Shown here piece after piece: positions 24,905 through 39,900 of a DNA stretch of 64,000 nt. The stretch is from Marinobacter sp. LA51 (GTDB taxonomy: Bacteria; Pseudomonadota; Gammaproteobacteria; Pseudomonadales; Oleiphilaceae): assembly GCF_030297175.1 (NCBI RefSeq), contig NZ_AP028070.1, forward strand, positions 3,286,001 through 3,350,000, read 5' to 3'. The translations under genes were made by a program, and so were the position numbers. A model generated the notes under the pieces. The model saw only the letters and a list, made by a program, of their open reading frames with translations, was not told the DNA's origin and made no database searches. Within the stretch, counting starts at the first letter, position 1. Each line of letters opens with the position of its first letter.

Positions 24905-27900
24905 ATGAGCACAACCGTCGCAGTAGTTGCCAACATCTCCGGAGAAGCTTGGGCGGAAGCACAGGACGGATCACGTCGCCCGCTCGAAGCCGGCGATGCG
25001 CTCATGGCAGGCGAACGCCTGATAACAGCAGAGAATGCCCAGATTGTTCTGGACTTCGGCTATGGTGAAACCGCTGCATTTGGCGGAGGCGTGACCATTC
25101 TGGCCAGCGCGGAGATGGCTAGTGATTTTGTCGCGAGTCAGCAAGACACGGTGATTGCAGACGACAGCGTTGAAGCAGCGCTGGCTTCTATTGAACAGGC
25201 ACTCGGCGGCGCCATCGAAGATGCCGAAGCGCCGGCAGCCGGCCTCGAGGGTGGTAGCTCTGGTGGCAGCAGCTCGGTGCGCCTTGCCCGAATTGTTGAA
25301 AGCATCGACCCGGCCGGTCTCGACCTGGAATTTGCGCCTTATTCATTCAACGCTCAGATGACAGAGATCAACTCGGATTCAGGCGATACCCCCGACGACA
25401 CTCAGCAACCGGTAACGCCCGATCCCGTCACCGAACCTGGCTCCGAGCGCAGCTCCGTCACAATCAGCAGCCTTCAGGGCGGCGACCTTGCGTCTTCCCC
25501 GGTCCAGGTAAACGGAGCTGGGTCTGGAATGCCAGAGGGCACTCCGGTTCTGGTCACCCTTACTGATCAGGCAGGCAATACCCTGTCTCAGGAAGTATTG
25601 ACCGGCCCCGACGGCACATTCACGGCAATCTTCGATGACGTTGCTGGACTCGTAGACGGGCCTTTCACCGTCAGAGCTACCGCTACGGATCCAGACGGCA
25701 TCGTTGTGTCTGACGCGGCTAATGGTTCGCTTGATGTGATCGCGGGCGATCTGAGCGTCGCAATCGACAATGTCAGCAACACCCTCCAAACCATCGATCT
25801 TTCGGGCACAACCAGTGACGTCGCTCCTGGCGACACTGTAAGCCTGACAATCGCCGACGCCGATGGAAACACCGTCACCACAGACGTTGTCGTTAACGAT
25901 GATGGAACCTATGCCATCGAGGGCGTTGACGTTTCCAATCTGGTGGACGGCCCACTAACAGCAAGTGCCATCGCCGCCGACCGCAACGGCAACGAATTGG
26001 TTGGCGAAGCACCAACTGAAGCCGAGTTGAATGCAATCGAAGGCAACCTCACGGTCGTTGTCGACAACGTCGACAATGCAAACCGTTCGATTGATGTGTC
26101 TGGGACCACCACCGACGTGGCGCCGGGTGAAATCGTAAACGTGACTATCACTGATTCTGTCGGCAATACGGTGACCACCACCGGCATCGTAGCCGACGAC
26201 GGTAGTTTCAATGTCGACGACATTTTATTGATCACTGAAGATGGCTCGCCGCTGGTCGATGGCCCGCTAACAGTGAATGCTGGCACTGAAGACCGTAATG
26301 GCAACAACCTCGACGAGAATGCACCAGCTGGCACTATATTGGATGCCACTGACGGCGCTCTGACTGTCGTGGTCGATGGTGTCGACAATGCCAATCGAAC
26401 TATTGACCTGTCCGGCACCACCACCGACGTCGCGCCGGATGAAACCGTCAACCTGACTGTCACCGATTCAGCCGGTAACGTAGTGGAGACCACCGGAACC
26501 GTAGCCGAGGATGGCACCTTTGATGTCGACGGTGTAAATCTGACCACCGTTAACGGCGTGGACCTGGTCGACGGCCCGCTTACTGTGACCGCCACCGCCG
26601 AAGACCGCAACGGCAATAGCCTGGAAGACAACGCTCCGACTGGCACCGTTCTGAATGCTGTTGACGACGTGCCGGTGATCTCCGGTGATACCACGGGCGC
26701 CGTGACCGAAGACGAGGTGGCGACGCTGACTACCGCTGGCACACTGGCGGCTGCGGGTGGCGATACTGGCGAAGATCAGTTCAATGCCGAAACTCTGACC
26801 GGCACTTACGGCGAATTGGCCATGGCCGCTGACGGCACCTGGACTTACAGTGCTGACAACAGCCAAGCTGCGATCCAGGGTCTGGCCCAGAGCGAATCCC
26901 TGACCGAGACGTTCACGGTGACCAATGCCGATGGCGTAACCACCGAGACCGTGACCATCACCATCAATGGCACCGATGATGTGCCGGTGATCTCGGGCCA
27001 GACCACGGGCTCAGTAACTGAAGATGACGCCGCCACCCTGACCACGACCGGAGCATTGGCTGCGGCGAATGGCGACGACGGTGAAGATCAATTCAATGCC
27101 GAAACTCTGACCGGCACCTACGGTGAGCTGGCCATGGCCGCCGATGGCACCTGGACCTACTCAGCCGATAACAGCCAAGCCGTAATTCAGGACCTTGCCC
27201 CAGGCCAGACCCTGACCGACAGCTTCACCGTCACCAACGTCGATGGCGTGACCACCGAGACTGTCACTATCACCATCAACGGCACCGACGACGTGCCGGT
27301 GATCTCGGGTCAGACCACGGGCACCGTGACTGAAGACGAGGCCGCCACCTTGACCACCGTCGGCACTCTGACAGCGGCCAATGGAGACACTGGTGAAGAT
27401 CAATTCACCGCCGAAACACTCACTGGTACTTACGGTGAGCTGGTCATGGCCGCTGACGGCACCTGGACCTACAGCGCTGACAACAGCCAGGCCGCAATTC
27501 AGGACCTGGCCCCAGGTCAGAGCCTGACCGACAGTTTCACCGTCACCAACGCCGATGGCGTAACCACCGAGACCGTCACCATTTCCATCAACGGTACCGA
27601 CGACGTGCCGGTGATCTCCGGTGATAATTCAGGTTCGGTGACCGAAGACGACGCGGCGACGCTGACCACGGCCGGAACATTGACCGCTGCGGGTGGCGAC
27701 GCCGGTGAGAATCAGTTCAATGCGGAGACCTTGAACGGTACTTACGGTGAGCTGGTGGTTAGCGAAAACGGCAGTTGGACCTACAGCGCCGACAACAGCC
27801 AGGCCGCAATCCAGGGTCTGACCGAGAACGATTCGCTGACTGACAGCTTCGTTGTCACCAATGCCGACGGCGTGACCACCGAAACGGTCACTATCACCAT

Positions 27901-30900
27901 CAACGGCACCGACGACGTGCCGGTGATCTCCGGTGACACCACCGGTTCCGTGACTGAAGACGAATCGACTACTCTGGCCACTACTGGCACTTTGGGTGCT
28001 GCCAATGGCGATGCTGGCGAAGATCAGTTCAATGCCGAGACCCTGAATGGTACTTACGGTGAGCTGGCTATGGCCGCCGACGGCACCTGGACTTACAGTG
28101 CTGACAACAGCCAAGCCGCAATTCAGGAACTGGCTCCAGGCCAGAGCCTGAGCGACAGCTTCGTCGTCACCAATGCCGACAGCGTTACCACTGAGACCGT
28201 CACCATCACCATCAATGGCACCGACGATGTGCCGGTGATCTCCGGTGAAAATTCCGGTTCGGTGACCGAAGACAACGCGGCGACGCTGACTACTGCTGGC
28301 ACTCTGGCCGCAACCGGTGGCGATGCGGGTGAAGATCAGTTCACTGCCGAGACCTTGACCGGTACTTACGGCGAACTGGCCATGGCCGCCGATGGCAGCT
28401 GGACTTACTCAGCTGACAACAGCCAGGCCGCGATCCAGGGTCTGACCGAGAACGATTCGCTGACTGACAGCTTCGTTGTCACCAACGCAGACGGCGTGAC
28501 CACCGAAACGGTCACCATCACCATCAACGGCACCGACGATGTCCCGGTGATCTCCGGTGACACCACTGGCGCCTTGACCGAAGACGACGCGGCGACGCTA
28601 ACTACCGCTGGCACCCTGACCGCGGCTAATGGCGACGCCGGCGAAGACCAGTTCAATGCCGAAACCTTGACCGGCACCTACGGCAACTTGGTGGTTGGCG
28701 AGAACGGCACCTGGACTTACAGCGCCGATAACAGCCAGGGCGCGATTCAGGACCTGGCCCCAGGCCAGAGCCTGAGCGATAGCTTCGTTGTCACTAACGC
28801 GGACGGCGTAACCACCGAAACCGTGACCATCACCATCAACGGTACCGACGATGCGCCGGTGATCTCCGGTGATACCACCGGTTCCGTGACCGAAAACGAC
28901 GCCGCGACGCTGACTACCACTGGTACATTGGCCGCAGCTGATGGCGATGCCGGTGAAGATCAGTTCAATGCCGAAACGCTGAACGGTACTTACGGCAACC
29001 TGGTGGTTGGCGAGAACGGCGACTGGACCTACTCAGCCGACAACAGCCAGGCCGCAATTCAGGATCTGGCCCCAGGCCAGACCCTGACCGACAGTTTTAC
29101 CATCACCAATGCCGACGGCGTAACCACCGAAACCGTGACCATTACCATCAATGGCACCGACGATGCGCCGGTGATCTCCGGTGAAAATTCCGGTTCGGTG
29201 ACCGAAGACGACGCAGCTACCCTGACCACGACCGGAACATTGTCTGCTGCTGGTGGCGATACTGGCGAAGACCAGTTCAACGCCGAAACCTTGACCGGCA
29301 CTTATGGCGAATTGGCCATGGCCTCTGACGGCAGCTGGACTTACTCAGCTGACAACAATCAGGCTGCGATCCAGGATCTGACCGAGAACGATTCGCTGAC
29401 TGACAGCTTCGTTGTCACCAATGCCGACGGCGTGACCACCGAAACGGTCACTATCACCATCAACGGCACCGACGATGCGCCGGTGATCTCCGGTGACACC
29501 ACCGGTTCCGTGACTGAAGACGATGCAGCCACGCTAACCACTACTGGCACTTTGGCTGCTGCCAATGGCGATGCGGGCGAAAATCAGTTCAACGCCGAGA
29601 CCCTGAATGGCACTTACGGCGAGCTGGTTATGGCCGCCGATGGCACCTGGACTTACTCAGCCGATAACAGCCAAGCCGCAATTCAGGAACTGGCTCCAGA
29701 CCAGACCCTGACCGACAGTTTCACGGTGATCAATGCCGACAGCGTGACCACTGAGACCGTCACCATCACCATCAATGGCACCGACGACGTGCCGGTGATC
29801 TCTGGTGATACCACGGGCTCCGTGACCGAGGACGACGCCGCGACTCTGACTACCGCTGGCACCCTGGCCGCAACCGATGGCGACACTGGTGAAGACCAGT
29901 TCAACGCCGAAACTCTGACCGGTACCTACGGTGAGCTAGCCATGGCCGCCGATGGCACCTGGACCTACAGCGCTGACAACAGCCAGGCTGCTATCCAGGG
30001 TCTGACCCAGAACGACTCTCTGTCCGAGACGTTCACGGTAACCAACGCCGATGGCGTGACCACCGAAACCGTGACCATCACCATCAACGGTACCGACGAT
30101 GTGCCGGTGATCTCGGGTGAGACCACCGGTTCCGTGACTGAAGACGAAGCAGCTACCCTGACCACGGCCGGAACATTGGCTGCTGCGGGTGGCGACGCCG
30201 GTGAAGACCAGTTCACTGCCGAAACTCTGACCGGCACCTACGGTGAGCTGGTCATGGCCGCCGATGGAACCTGGAGCTACAGCGCCGACAACAGCCAGGC
30301 TGCGATTCAGGACCTCGCCCCAGGCCAGAGCCTGAGCGATAGCTTCGTTGTCACTAACGCGGACGGCGTAACCACCGAAACCGTGACCATCACCATCAAC
30401 GGCACTGACGACGTGCCGGTGATCTCGGGTCAAACTTCCGGCTTGGTGACCGAGGATGACGCAGCAACCCTTACCACCACCGGTGCTCTGGCCGCAGCCG
30501 GTGGCGACGCCGGTGAAGATCAGTTCAATGCCGAAATCCTGACCAGCACCTACGGTGAGCTGGTCATGACCGCCGATGGAACCTGGAGCTACAGCGCTGA
30601 CAACAGCCAGACCGAAATTCAGGAGCTGGCCCCAGGTCAGACCCTGACCGACAGCTTCACCGTCACCAATGCGGACGGCGTAACCACCGAGACCGTTACC
30701 ATCACCATCAACGGCACCGACGATGTGCCGGTGATCTCAGGTGACACCACCGGTTCCGTGACCGAAGACGAGGCGGCTACTCTGACAACGGCCGGGACAT
30801 TGGCAGCTGCGGGTGGCGATGCCGGTGAAGGCCAGTTCAATGCCGAAACTCTGACCGGTACCTACGGTGAGCTGGCCATGGCCGCCGATGGCACCTGGAG

Positions 30901-33900
30901 CTACAGCGCTGACAACAGCCAGGCCGCGATCCAGGGTCTGACCCAGAACGACTCTCTGTCCGAGACGTTCACGGTAACCAACGCCGATGGTGTGACCACC
31001 GAAACCGTGACCATCACCATCAACGGCACCGACGATGTGCCGGTGATCTCCGGTCAAACTTCCGGCTTGGTGACCGAGGATGACGCAGCAACCCTGACCA
31101 CCACCGGTGCTCTGGCCGCAGCTGGTGGCGACAATGGTGAAGACCAGTTCAACGCCGAGACCTTGACCGGCACCTACGGCAACTTGGTGGTTGGCGAGAA
31201 CGGCACCTGGACTTACAGCGCCGATAACAGCCAAGCCGCGATTCAGGACCTGGCCCCAGGCCAGAGCCTGAGCGATAGCTTCGTTGTCACTAACGCGGAC
31301 GGCGTAACCACCGAGACTGTCACCATCACCATCAACGGCACCGATGACGTTCCGGTGATCTCCGGTGACACCACCGGTTCCGTGAACGAAGACGAAGCGG
31401 CTACGCTGACTACCGCTGGCACATTGGCGGCTGCGGGTGGCGACACCGGCGAAGACCAGTTTAATGCCGAGACCCTGACCGGCACTTATGGCGAATTAGC
31501 CATGGCCGCCGATGGGACCTGGACTTACTCAGCCGATAACAGCCAAGCCGCAATTCAGGAACTGGCTCCAGGCCAGAGCCTGACCGACAGTTTCACGGTG
31601 ATCAATGCCGATGGCGTGACCACCGAGACCGTCACCATCACCATCAACGGTACCGACGACGTGCCGGTGATCTCCGGTGATACCACCGGTTCCGTGACCG
31701 AAAACGACGCCGCGATGCTGACTACCACTGGTACATTGGCCGCAGCTGATGGCGATGCCGGTGAAGATCAGTTCAATGCCGAAACGCTGAACGGTACTTA
31801 CGGCAACCTGGTGGTTGGCGAGAACGGCGACTGGACCTACTCAGCCGACAACAGCCAGGCCGCAATTCAGGATCTGGCCCCAGGCCAGACCCTGACCGAC
31901 AGTTTTACCATCACCAATGCCGACGGCGTAACCACCGAAACCGTGACCATTACCATCAATGGCACCGACGATGCGCCGGTGATCTCCGGTGAAAATTCCG
32001 GTTCGGTGACCGAAGACGACGCAGCTACCCTGACCACGACCGGAACATTGTCTGCTGCTGGTGGCGATACTGGCGAAGACCAGTTCAACGCCGAAATCCT
32101 GAATGGTACTTACGGTGAGCTGGCTATGGCCGCCGACGGCACCTGGACTTACAGCGCCGACAACAGCCAAGCCGCGATCCAGGGTCTCACTCAGAACGAC
32201 TCACTGTCTGAGACATTCACGGTGACCAATGCCGATGGTGTGACCACCGAAACTGTCACTATCACCATCAACGGCACCGACGACGTGCCGGTGATCTCGG
32301 GTGATACCACGGGCGCCGTGACCGAAGACGAGGCGGCTACTCTGACAACGGCCGGGACATTGGCAGCTGCGGGTGGCGATGCCGGTGAAGGCCAGTTCAA
32401 TGCCGAAACTCTGACCGGTACCTACGGTGAGCTGGCCATGGCCGCCGATGGCACCTGGAGCTACAGCGCTGACAACAGCCAGGCCGCGATCCAGGGTCTG
32501 ACCCAGAACGACTCTCTGTCCGAGACGTTCACGGTAACCAACGCCGATGGTGTGACCACCGAAACCGTGACCATCACCATCAACGGTACCGACGATGTGC
32601 CGGTGATCTCGGGTGAGACCACCGGTTCCGTGACTGAAGACGAGGCGGCTACCCTGACCACGGCCGGGACATTGGCGGCTGCGGGTGGCGATGCTGGCGA
32701 AGATCAGTTCAATGCCGAGACCCTGACCGGTACTTACGGTGAGCTGGCCATGGCCGCTGACGGCACCTGGACTTACTCAGCTGACAACAGCCAGGCCGCG
32801 ATCCAGGGTCTGACCCAGAACGACTCACTGTCTGAGACGTTCACGGTAACCAATGCCGACGGCGTAACCACTCAGACCGTTACCATCACCATCAATGGCA
32901 CCGATGATGTGCCGGTGATCTCGGGTGAGACCACCGGTTCCGTGACTGAAGACGAGGCGGCTACCCTGACCACGGCCGGGACATTGGCGGCTGCGGGTGG
33001 CGATGCTGGCGAAGATCAGTTCAATGCCGAGACCCTGACCGGTACTTACGGTGAGCTGGCCATGGCCGCTGACGGCACCTGGACTTACTCAGCTGACAAC
33101 AGCCAGGCCGCGATTCAGGAGCTGGCCCCAGGTCAGAGCCTGAGCGACAGTTTCACCGTCACCAATGCGGACGGCGTGACCACCGAAACCGTGACCATTA
33201 CCATCAACGGCACCGACGATGTGCCGGTGATTTCCGGTGACACCACCGGTTCCGTGACCGAAGACGATGCAGCCACGCTAACCACTACTGGCACTTTGGC
33301 TGCTGCCAATGGCGATGCTGGCGAAGATCAGTTCAACGCCGAAACCTTGACCGGTACTTACGGTGAACTGGTCATGGCCGCTGACGGCACCTGGACTTAC
33401 TCAGCTGACAACAGCCAAGCCGCGATCCAGGGCCTCAACCAGAACGACTCACTATCTGAGACGTTCACGGTGACCAATGCCGACGGCGTAACCACCGAAA
33501 CCGTGACCATTACCATCAATGGCACCGACGATGCGCCGGTGATCTCCGGTGAGACCACGGGCTCCGTAACCGAAGACGATGCAGCCACGCTAACCACTGC
33601 GGGCACCCTGGCCGCAACCGGTGGCGACACTGGTGAAGGCCAGTTCAATGCCGAAACTCTGACCGGCACCTACGGTGAACTGGTCATGGCCGCTAACGGC
33701 ACCTGGACTTACAGTGCCGACAACAGCCAGACCGAAATTCAGGAGCTGGCCCCAGGCCAGAGCCTGAGCGACAGCTTCGTTGTTACCAACGCGGACGGCG
33801 TGACCACCGAAACGGTCACCATCACCATCAATGGCACCGACGACGTGCCGGTGATCTCGGGCCAGACCACAGGCGCCGTAACCGAAGACGATGCAGCCAC

Positions 33901-36900
33901 GCTAACCACTGCAGGCACCCTCGCCGCAACCGGTGGCGATACTGGCGAAGATCAATTCAACGCCGAAACTCTGAACGGTACTTACGGCAACCTCGTGGTT
34001 GGCGAAAACGGCGGCTGGACTTATTCAGCCGATAACAGCCAAGCCGCAGTTCAGGAACTGGCTCCAGGCCAGAGCCTGAGCGACAGCTTCGTTGTCACCA
34101 ATGCCGACAGCGTGACCACTGAGACCGTAACCATCACCATCAATGGCACCGACGACGTGCCGGTGATCTCTGGTGACACCACCGGCTCCGTGACCGAGGA
34201 CGACGCGGCGACGCTGACTACCGCCGGCACTTTGGCTGCCGCCAATGGCGATGCAGGTGAAGACCAGTTCAACGCCGAGACCTTGACCGGCACCTACGGC
34301 GAGCTGGTTATGGCCGCCGACGGCACCTGGACTTACAACGCCGATAACAGCCAAGCCGCGATCCAGGGTCTGACCGAGAACGATTCGCTGACCGACAGCT
34401 TCACCGTCACCAACGCCGACGGCGTGACCACCGAGACCGTGACCATCACCATCAACGGCACCGATGACGTTCCGGTGATCTCCGGTGACACCACCGGTTC
34501 CGTGACCGAAGACGAAGCGGCTACGCTGACTACTACTGGCACATTGGCGGCTGCGGGTGGCGATGCTGGCGAAGATCAGTTCAACGCCGAGACCCTGACT
34601 GGCACTTACGGTGAGCTGGTGGTTAGCGAAAACGGCAGTTGGACCTACAGCGCCGATAACAGCCAGGCCGCGATCCAGGGTCTGACCCAGAACGACTCAC
34701 TGTCTGAGACGTTCACGGTAACCAATGCCGACGGCGTAACCACTCAGACCGTTACCATCACCATCAATGGCACCGATGATGTGCCGGTGATCTCTGGTGA
34801 CACCACCGGTTCCGTAACTGAAGACGAGGCAGCTACCCTGACCACGGCCGGAACATTGTCGGCTACGGGTGGAGATACTGGCGAAGACCAGTTTAATGCC
34901 GAAACCTTGACCGGTACTTACGGCAACCTGGTGGTTGGCGAGAACGGCACCTGGACTTACTCAGCTGACAACAGCCAAGCCGCGATTCAAGGTCTGACCC
35001 AGAACGACTCGTTGACCGAGACATTCACGGCGACCAACGCCGATGGTGTGACCACCGAAACCGTGACCATTACCATCAACGGCACCGACGATGTGCCGGT
35101 GATTTCGGGCCAGACCACCGGTTCCGTGACCGAAGACGATGCGGCGACCCTGAGCACGGCCGGAACATTGGCGGCTGCGGGTGGCGACGCCGGTGAAGAC
35201 CAGTTCAATGCCGAAACTCTGAACGGTACTTACGGCAACCTGGTGGTTGGCGAGAACGGCACCTGGACCTACAGCGCTGACAACAGCCAAGCCGTAATTC
35301 AGGAGCTGGCTCCAGGCCAGAGCCTGACCGACAGTTTCACCGTCACCAACGCCGATGGCGTAACCACCGAGACCGTCACCATTTCCATCAACGGTACCGA
35401 CGACGTGCCGGTGATCTCCGGTGAAAATTCCGGTTCGGTGACCGAAGACGACGCGGCGACGCTGACCACGGCCGGAACATTGACCGCTGCGGGAGGCGAC
35501 ACTGGTGAAGACCAGTTCAACGCCGAAACTCTGACCGGCACCTACGGTGAATTGGTCATGGGCTCCGACGGAAACTGGACTTACTCAGCTGACAACAGCC
35601 TGGCCACGATTCAGGGTCTGACCCAGAACGATTCGCTGACCGACAGTTTCACGGTGACCAATGCCGATGGTGTGACCACCGAAACCGTGACAATCACCAT
35701 CAACGGCACCGACGATGTGCCGGTAATCTCCGGTGACACCACCGGTTCCGTGACTGAAGACGAATCGACTACTCTGACCACTACTGGCACTTTGGCTGCC
35801 GCCAATGGCGATGCGGGTGAAGACCAGTTCAACGCCGAGACCTTGACCGGCACTTACGGCGAGCTGGTCATGGCCGCTGACGGCACCTGGACCTACAGCG
35901 CTGACAACAACCAAGCCGTAATTCAGGACCTTGCCCCAGGCCAGAGTCTGAGTGACAGCTTCGTTGTCACCAACGCCGATGGCGTGACCACCGAAACGGT
36001 CACTATCACCATCAATGGCACCGACGATGCGCCGGCGATCTCCGGTGACACCTCTGGCTCCGTAACCGAAGACGACGCCGCGACGCTAACTACAACTGGC
36101 ACACTGGCGGCTGCGGGTGGAGATACTGGCGAAGACCAATTCAATGCCGAAACCTTGACCGGCACCTACGGTGAACTGGTCATGGCCGCTGACGGCAGCT
36201 GGACTTACTCAGCTGACAACAGCCAAGCCGCGATCCAGGGTCTCACTCAGAACGACTCACTGTCTGAGACGTTCACAGTGACCAACGCCGATGGCGTGAC
36301 CACCGAAACCGTGACCATCACCATCAATGGCACCGATGATGTGCCGGTGATCTCCGGTGATACCACTGGTTCCGTGACCGAAGACGACGCGGCTACGCTA
36401 ACTACCGCTGGCACCCTGGCCGCAACTGGTGGCGACAATGGTGAAGACCAGTTCAACGCCGAAACTCTGACCGGCACTTACGGTGAGTTGGCCATGGCCG
36501 CTGACGGCACCTGGACCTACAGCGCCGACAACAGCCAGGCTGCGATTCAGGACCTCGCCCCAGGCCAGAGCCTGAGCGATAGCTTCGTTGTCACTAACGC
36601 GGACGGCGTAACCATCGAAACCGTGACCATCACCATCAACGGCACTGACGACGTGCCGGTGATCTCGGGTCAAACTTCCGGCTTGGTGACCGAGGATGAC
36701 GCAGCAACCCTTACCACCACCGGTGCTCTGGCCGCAGCCGGTGGCGACGCCGGTGAAGATCAGTTCAATGCCGAAATCCTGACCAGCACCTACGGTGAGC
36801 TGGTCATGACCGCCGATGGAACCTGGAGCTACAGCGCTGACAACAGCCAGACCGAAATTCAGGAGCTGGCCCCAGGTCAGACCCTGACCGACAGCTTCAC

Positions 36901-39900
36901 CGTCACCAATGCGGACGGCGTAACCACCGAGACCGTTACCATCACCATCAACGGCACCGACGATGTGCCGGTGATCTCAGGTGACACCACCGGTTCCGTG
37001 ACCGAAGACGAGGCGGCTACTCTGACAACGGCCGGGACATTGGCAGCTGCGGGTGGCGATGCCGGTGAAGGCCAGTTCAATGCCGAAACTCTGACCGGTA
37101 CCTACGGTGAGCTGGCCATGGCCGCCGATGGCACCTGGAGCTACAGCGCTGACAACAGCCAGGCCGCGATCCAGGGTCTGACCCAGAACGACTCTCTGTC
37201 CGAGACGTTCACGGTAACCAACGCCGATGGTGTGACCACCGAAACCGTGACCATCACCATCAACGGCACCGACGATGTGCCGGTGATCTCCGGTCAAACT
37301 TCCGGCTTGGTGACCGAGGATGACGCAGCAACCCTGACCACCACCGGTGCTCTGGCCGCAGCTGGTGGCGACAATGGTGAAGACCAGTTCAACGCCGAGA
37401 CCTTGACCGGCACCTACGGCAACTTGGTGGTTGGCGAGAACGGCACCTGGACTTACAGCGCCGATAACAGCCAAGCCGCGATTCAGGACCTGGCCCCAGG
37501 CCAGAGCCTGAGCGATAGCTTCGTTGTCACTAACGCGGACGGCGTAACCACCGAGACCGTGACCATCACCATCAACGGCACCGACGACGTGCCGGTGATC
37601 TCCGGTGACACCACCGGCTCCGTGACTGAAGACGATGCAGCCACGCTAACCACTGCAGGCACCCTCTCCGCAGCCGGTGGCGATACTGGCGAAGATCAAT
37701 TCACCGCCGAAACGCTGAACGGCACCTACGGTAACCTGGTGGTTGGCAAGAACGGTGGCTGGACGTACACCGCCGATAACAACCAGACCGCGATCCAAGG
37801 TCTGACCCAGAACGACTCCCTGACCGAGACGTTCACGGTGACCAACGCCGATGGCGTAACCACCGAGACCGTGACCATCACCATCAATGGCACCGACGAC
37901 GTGCCGGTGATCTCTGGTGACACCACGGGCGACGTGACCGAAGACGATGCCGCGACGCTGACTACCGCAGGCACCCTCGCCGCAACCGGTGGTGATACTG
38001 GTGAAGAACAGTTCAACGCCGAGACCTTGACCGGCACCTACGGCGAGCTGGTTATGGCCGCCGACGGCACCTGGACTTACAACGCCGATAACAGCCAAGC
38101 CGCGATCCAGGGTCTGACCCAGAACGATTCGCTGACCGACAGTTTCACGGTGATCAATGCCGACGGCGTGACCACTGAGACCGTCACCATCACCATCAAT
38201 GGCACCGACGATGTGCCGGTGATCTCCGGTGACACCTTTGGTTCCGTGACCGAAGACGACGCGGCGACGCTGACTACCGCCGGAACATTGACCGCTGCGG
38301 GTGGCGATACTGGAGAAGATCAGTTCAACGCCGAAACCTTGACCGGCACTTATGGCGAATTAGCCATGGCCTCTGACGGCAGCTGGACTTACTCAGCTGA
38401 CAACAACCAGGCCGCGATCCAAGGTCTGACCCAGAACGATTCGCTGACCGACAGCTTCGTTGTTACCAATGCCGATGGCGTGACCACCGAAACCGTCACT
38501 ATCACCATCAACGGCACCGATGATGTGCCGGTGATCTCCGGTGACACCACTGGCGCCGTGATCGAAGACGACGCCGCGACGCTGACTACCGCTGGTACTT
38601 TAGCTGCCGCCGGTAGCGATGCGGGCGAAGATCAGTTCAATGCCGAAACTCTGACCGGCACCTACGGTGAATTGGTCATGGGCTCCGACGGAAGCTGGAC
38701 CTACAGTGCTGACAACAGCCAAGCCGCAATTCAGGATCTGGCCCCAGGCCAGACCCTGACCGACAGTTTCACCGTCACCAACGCCGATGGCGTAACCACC
38801 GAGACCGTCACCATTACCATCAACGGTACCGACGACGTGCCGGTGATCTCCGGTGACACCACCGGTTCCGTGACCGAAGACGACGCCGCGACACTGACTA
38901 CCGCTGGCACCCTGGCGGCAACCGGTGGCGATGCGGGTGAAGATCAGTTCACCGCCGAAACCCTGAACGGCACGTACGGCAACCTGGTGGTTGGCGAGAA
39001 CGGCGGCTGGACCTACTCAGCCGATAACAGCCAGGCCGCAATTCAGGATCTGGCCCCAGGCCAGACCCTGACCGACAGTTTCACCGTCACCAACGCCGAT
39101 GGCGTAACCACCGAGACCGTGACCATCACCATCAATGGCACCGACGATGTGCCGGTGATCTCCGGTGACACCACCGGTTCCGTGACCGAAGACGAAGCGG
39201 CCACCCTGACCACGACCGGAACATTGGCTGCGGCGAATGGCGACGACGGTGAAGATCAATTCAATACCGAAACTCTGACCGGCACCTACGGTGAACTGGC
39301 CATGGCCGCCGATGGCACCTGGACCTACAGCGCTGACAACAGCCAGGCTGCTATCCAAGGTCTGACCGAGAACGATTCGCTGACTGACAGCTTCGTTGTC
39401 ACCAATGCCGACGGCGTGACCACCGAAATGGTCACTATCACCATCAACGGTACCGACGACGTGCCGGTGATTTCCGGTGATACCACGGGTGCCGTGACCG
39501 AAGACGAGGCGGCTACTCTGACCACTACTGGCACTTTGGCTGCTGCCAATGGCGATGCTGGCGAAGATCAGTTCAATGCCGAAACCTTGAGCGGCACTTA
39601 CGGTGAGCTGGTGGTTAGCGAAAACGGCAGTTGGACCTACAGCGCCGATAACAGCCAGGCCGCAATCCAGGGTCTGACCCAGAACGACTCTCTGTCCGAG
39701 ACGTTCACGGTAACCAACGCCGATGGCGTAACCACCGAGACCGTCACCATTACCATCAACGGTACCGACGACGTGCCGGTGATCTCGGGCCAGACCACGG
39801 GCTCCGTAACCGAAGACGATGCAGCCACGCTAACCACTGCGGGCACCCTGGCCGCAACCGGTGGCGACACTGGTGAAGGCCAGTTCAATGCCGAAACTCT

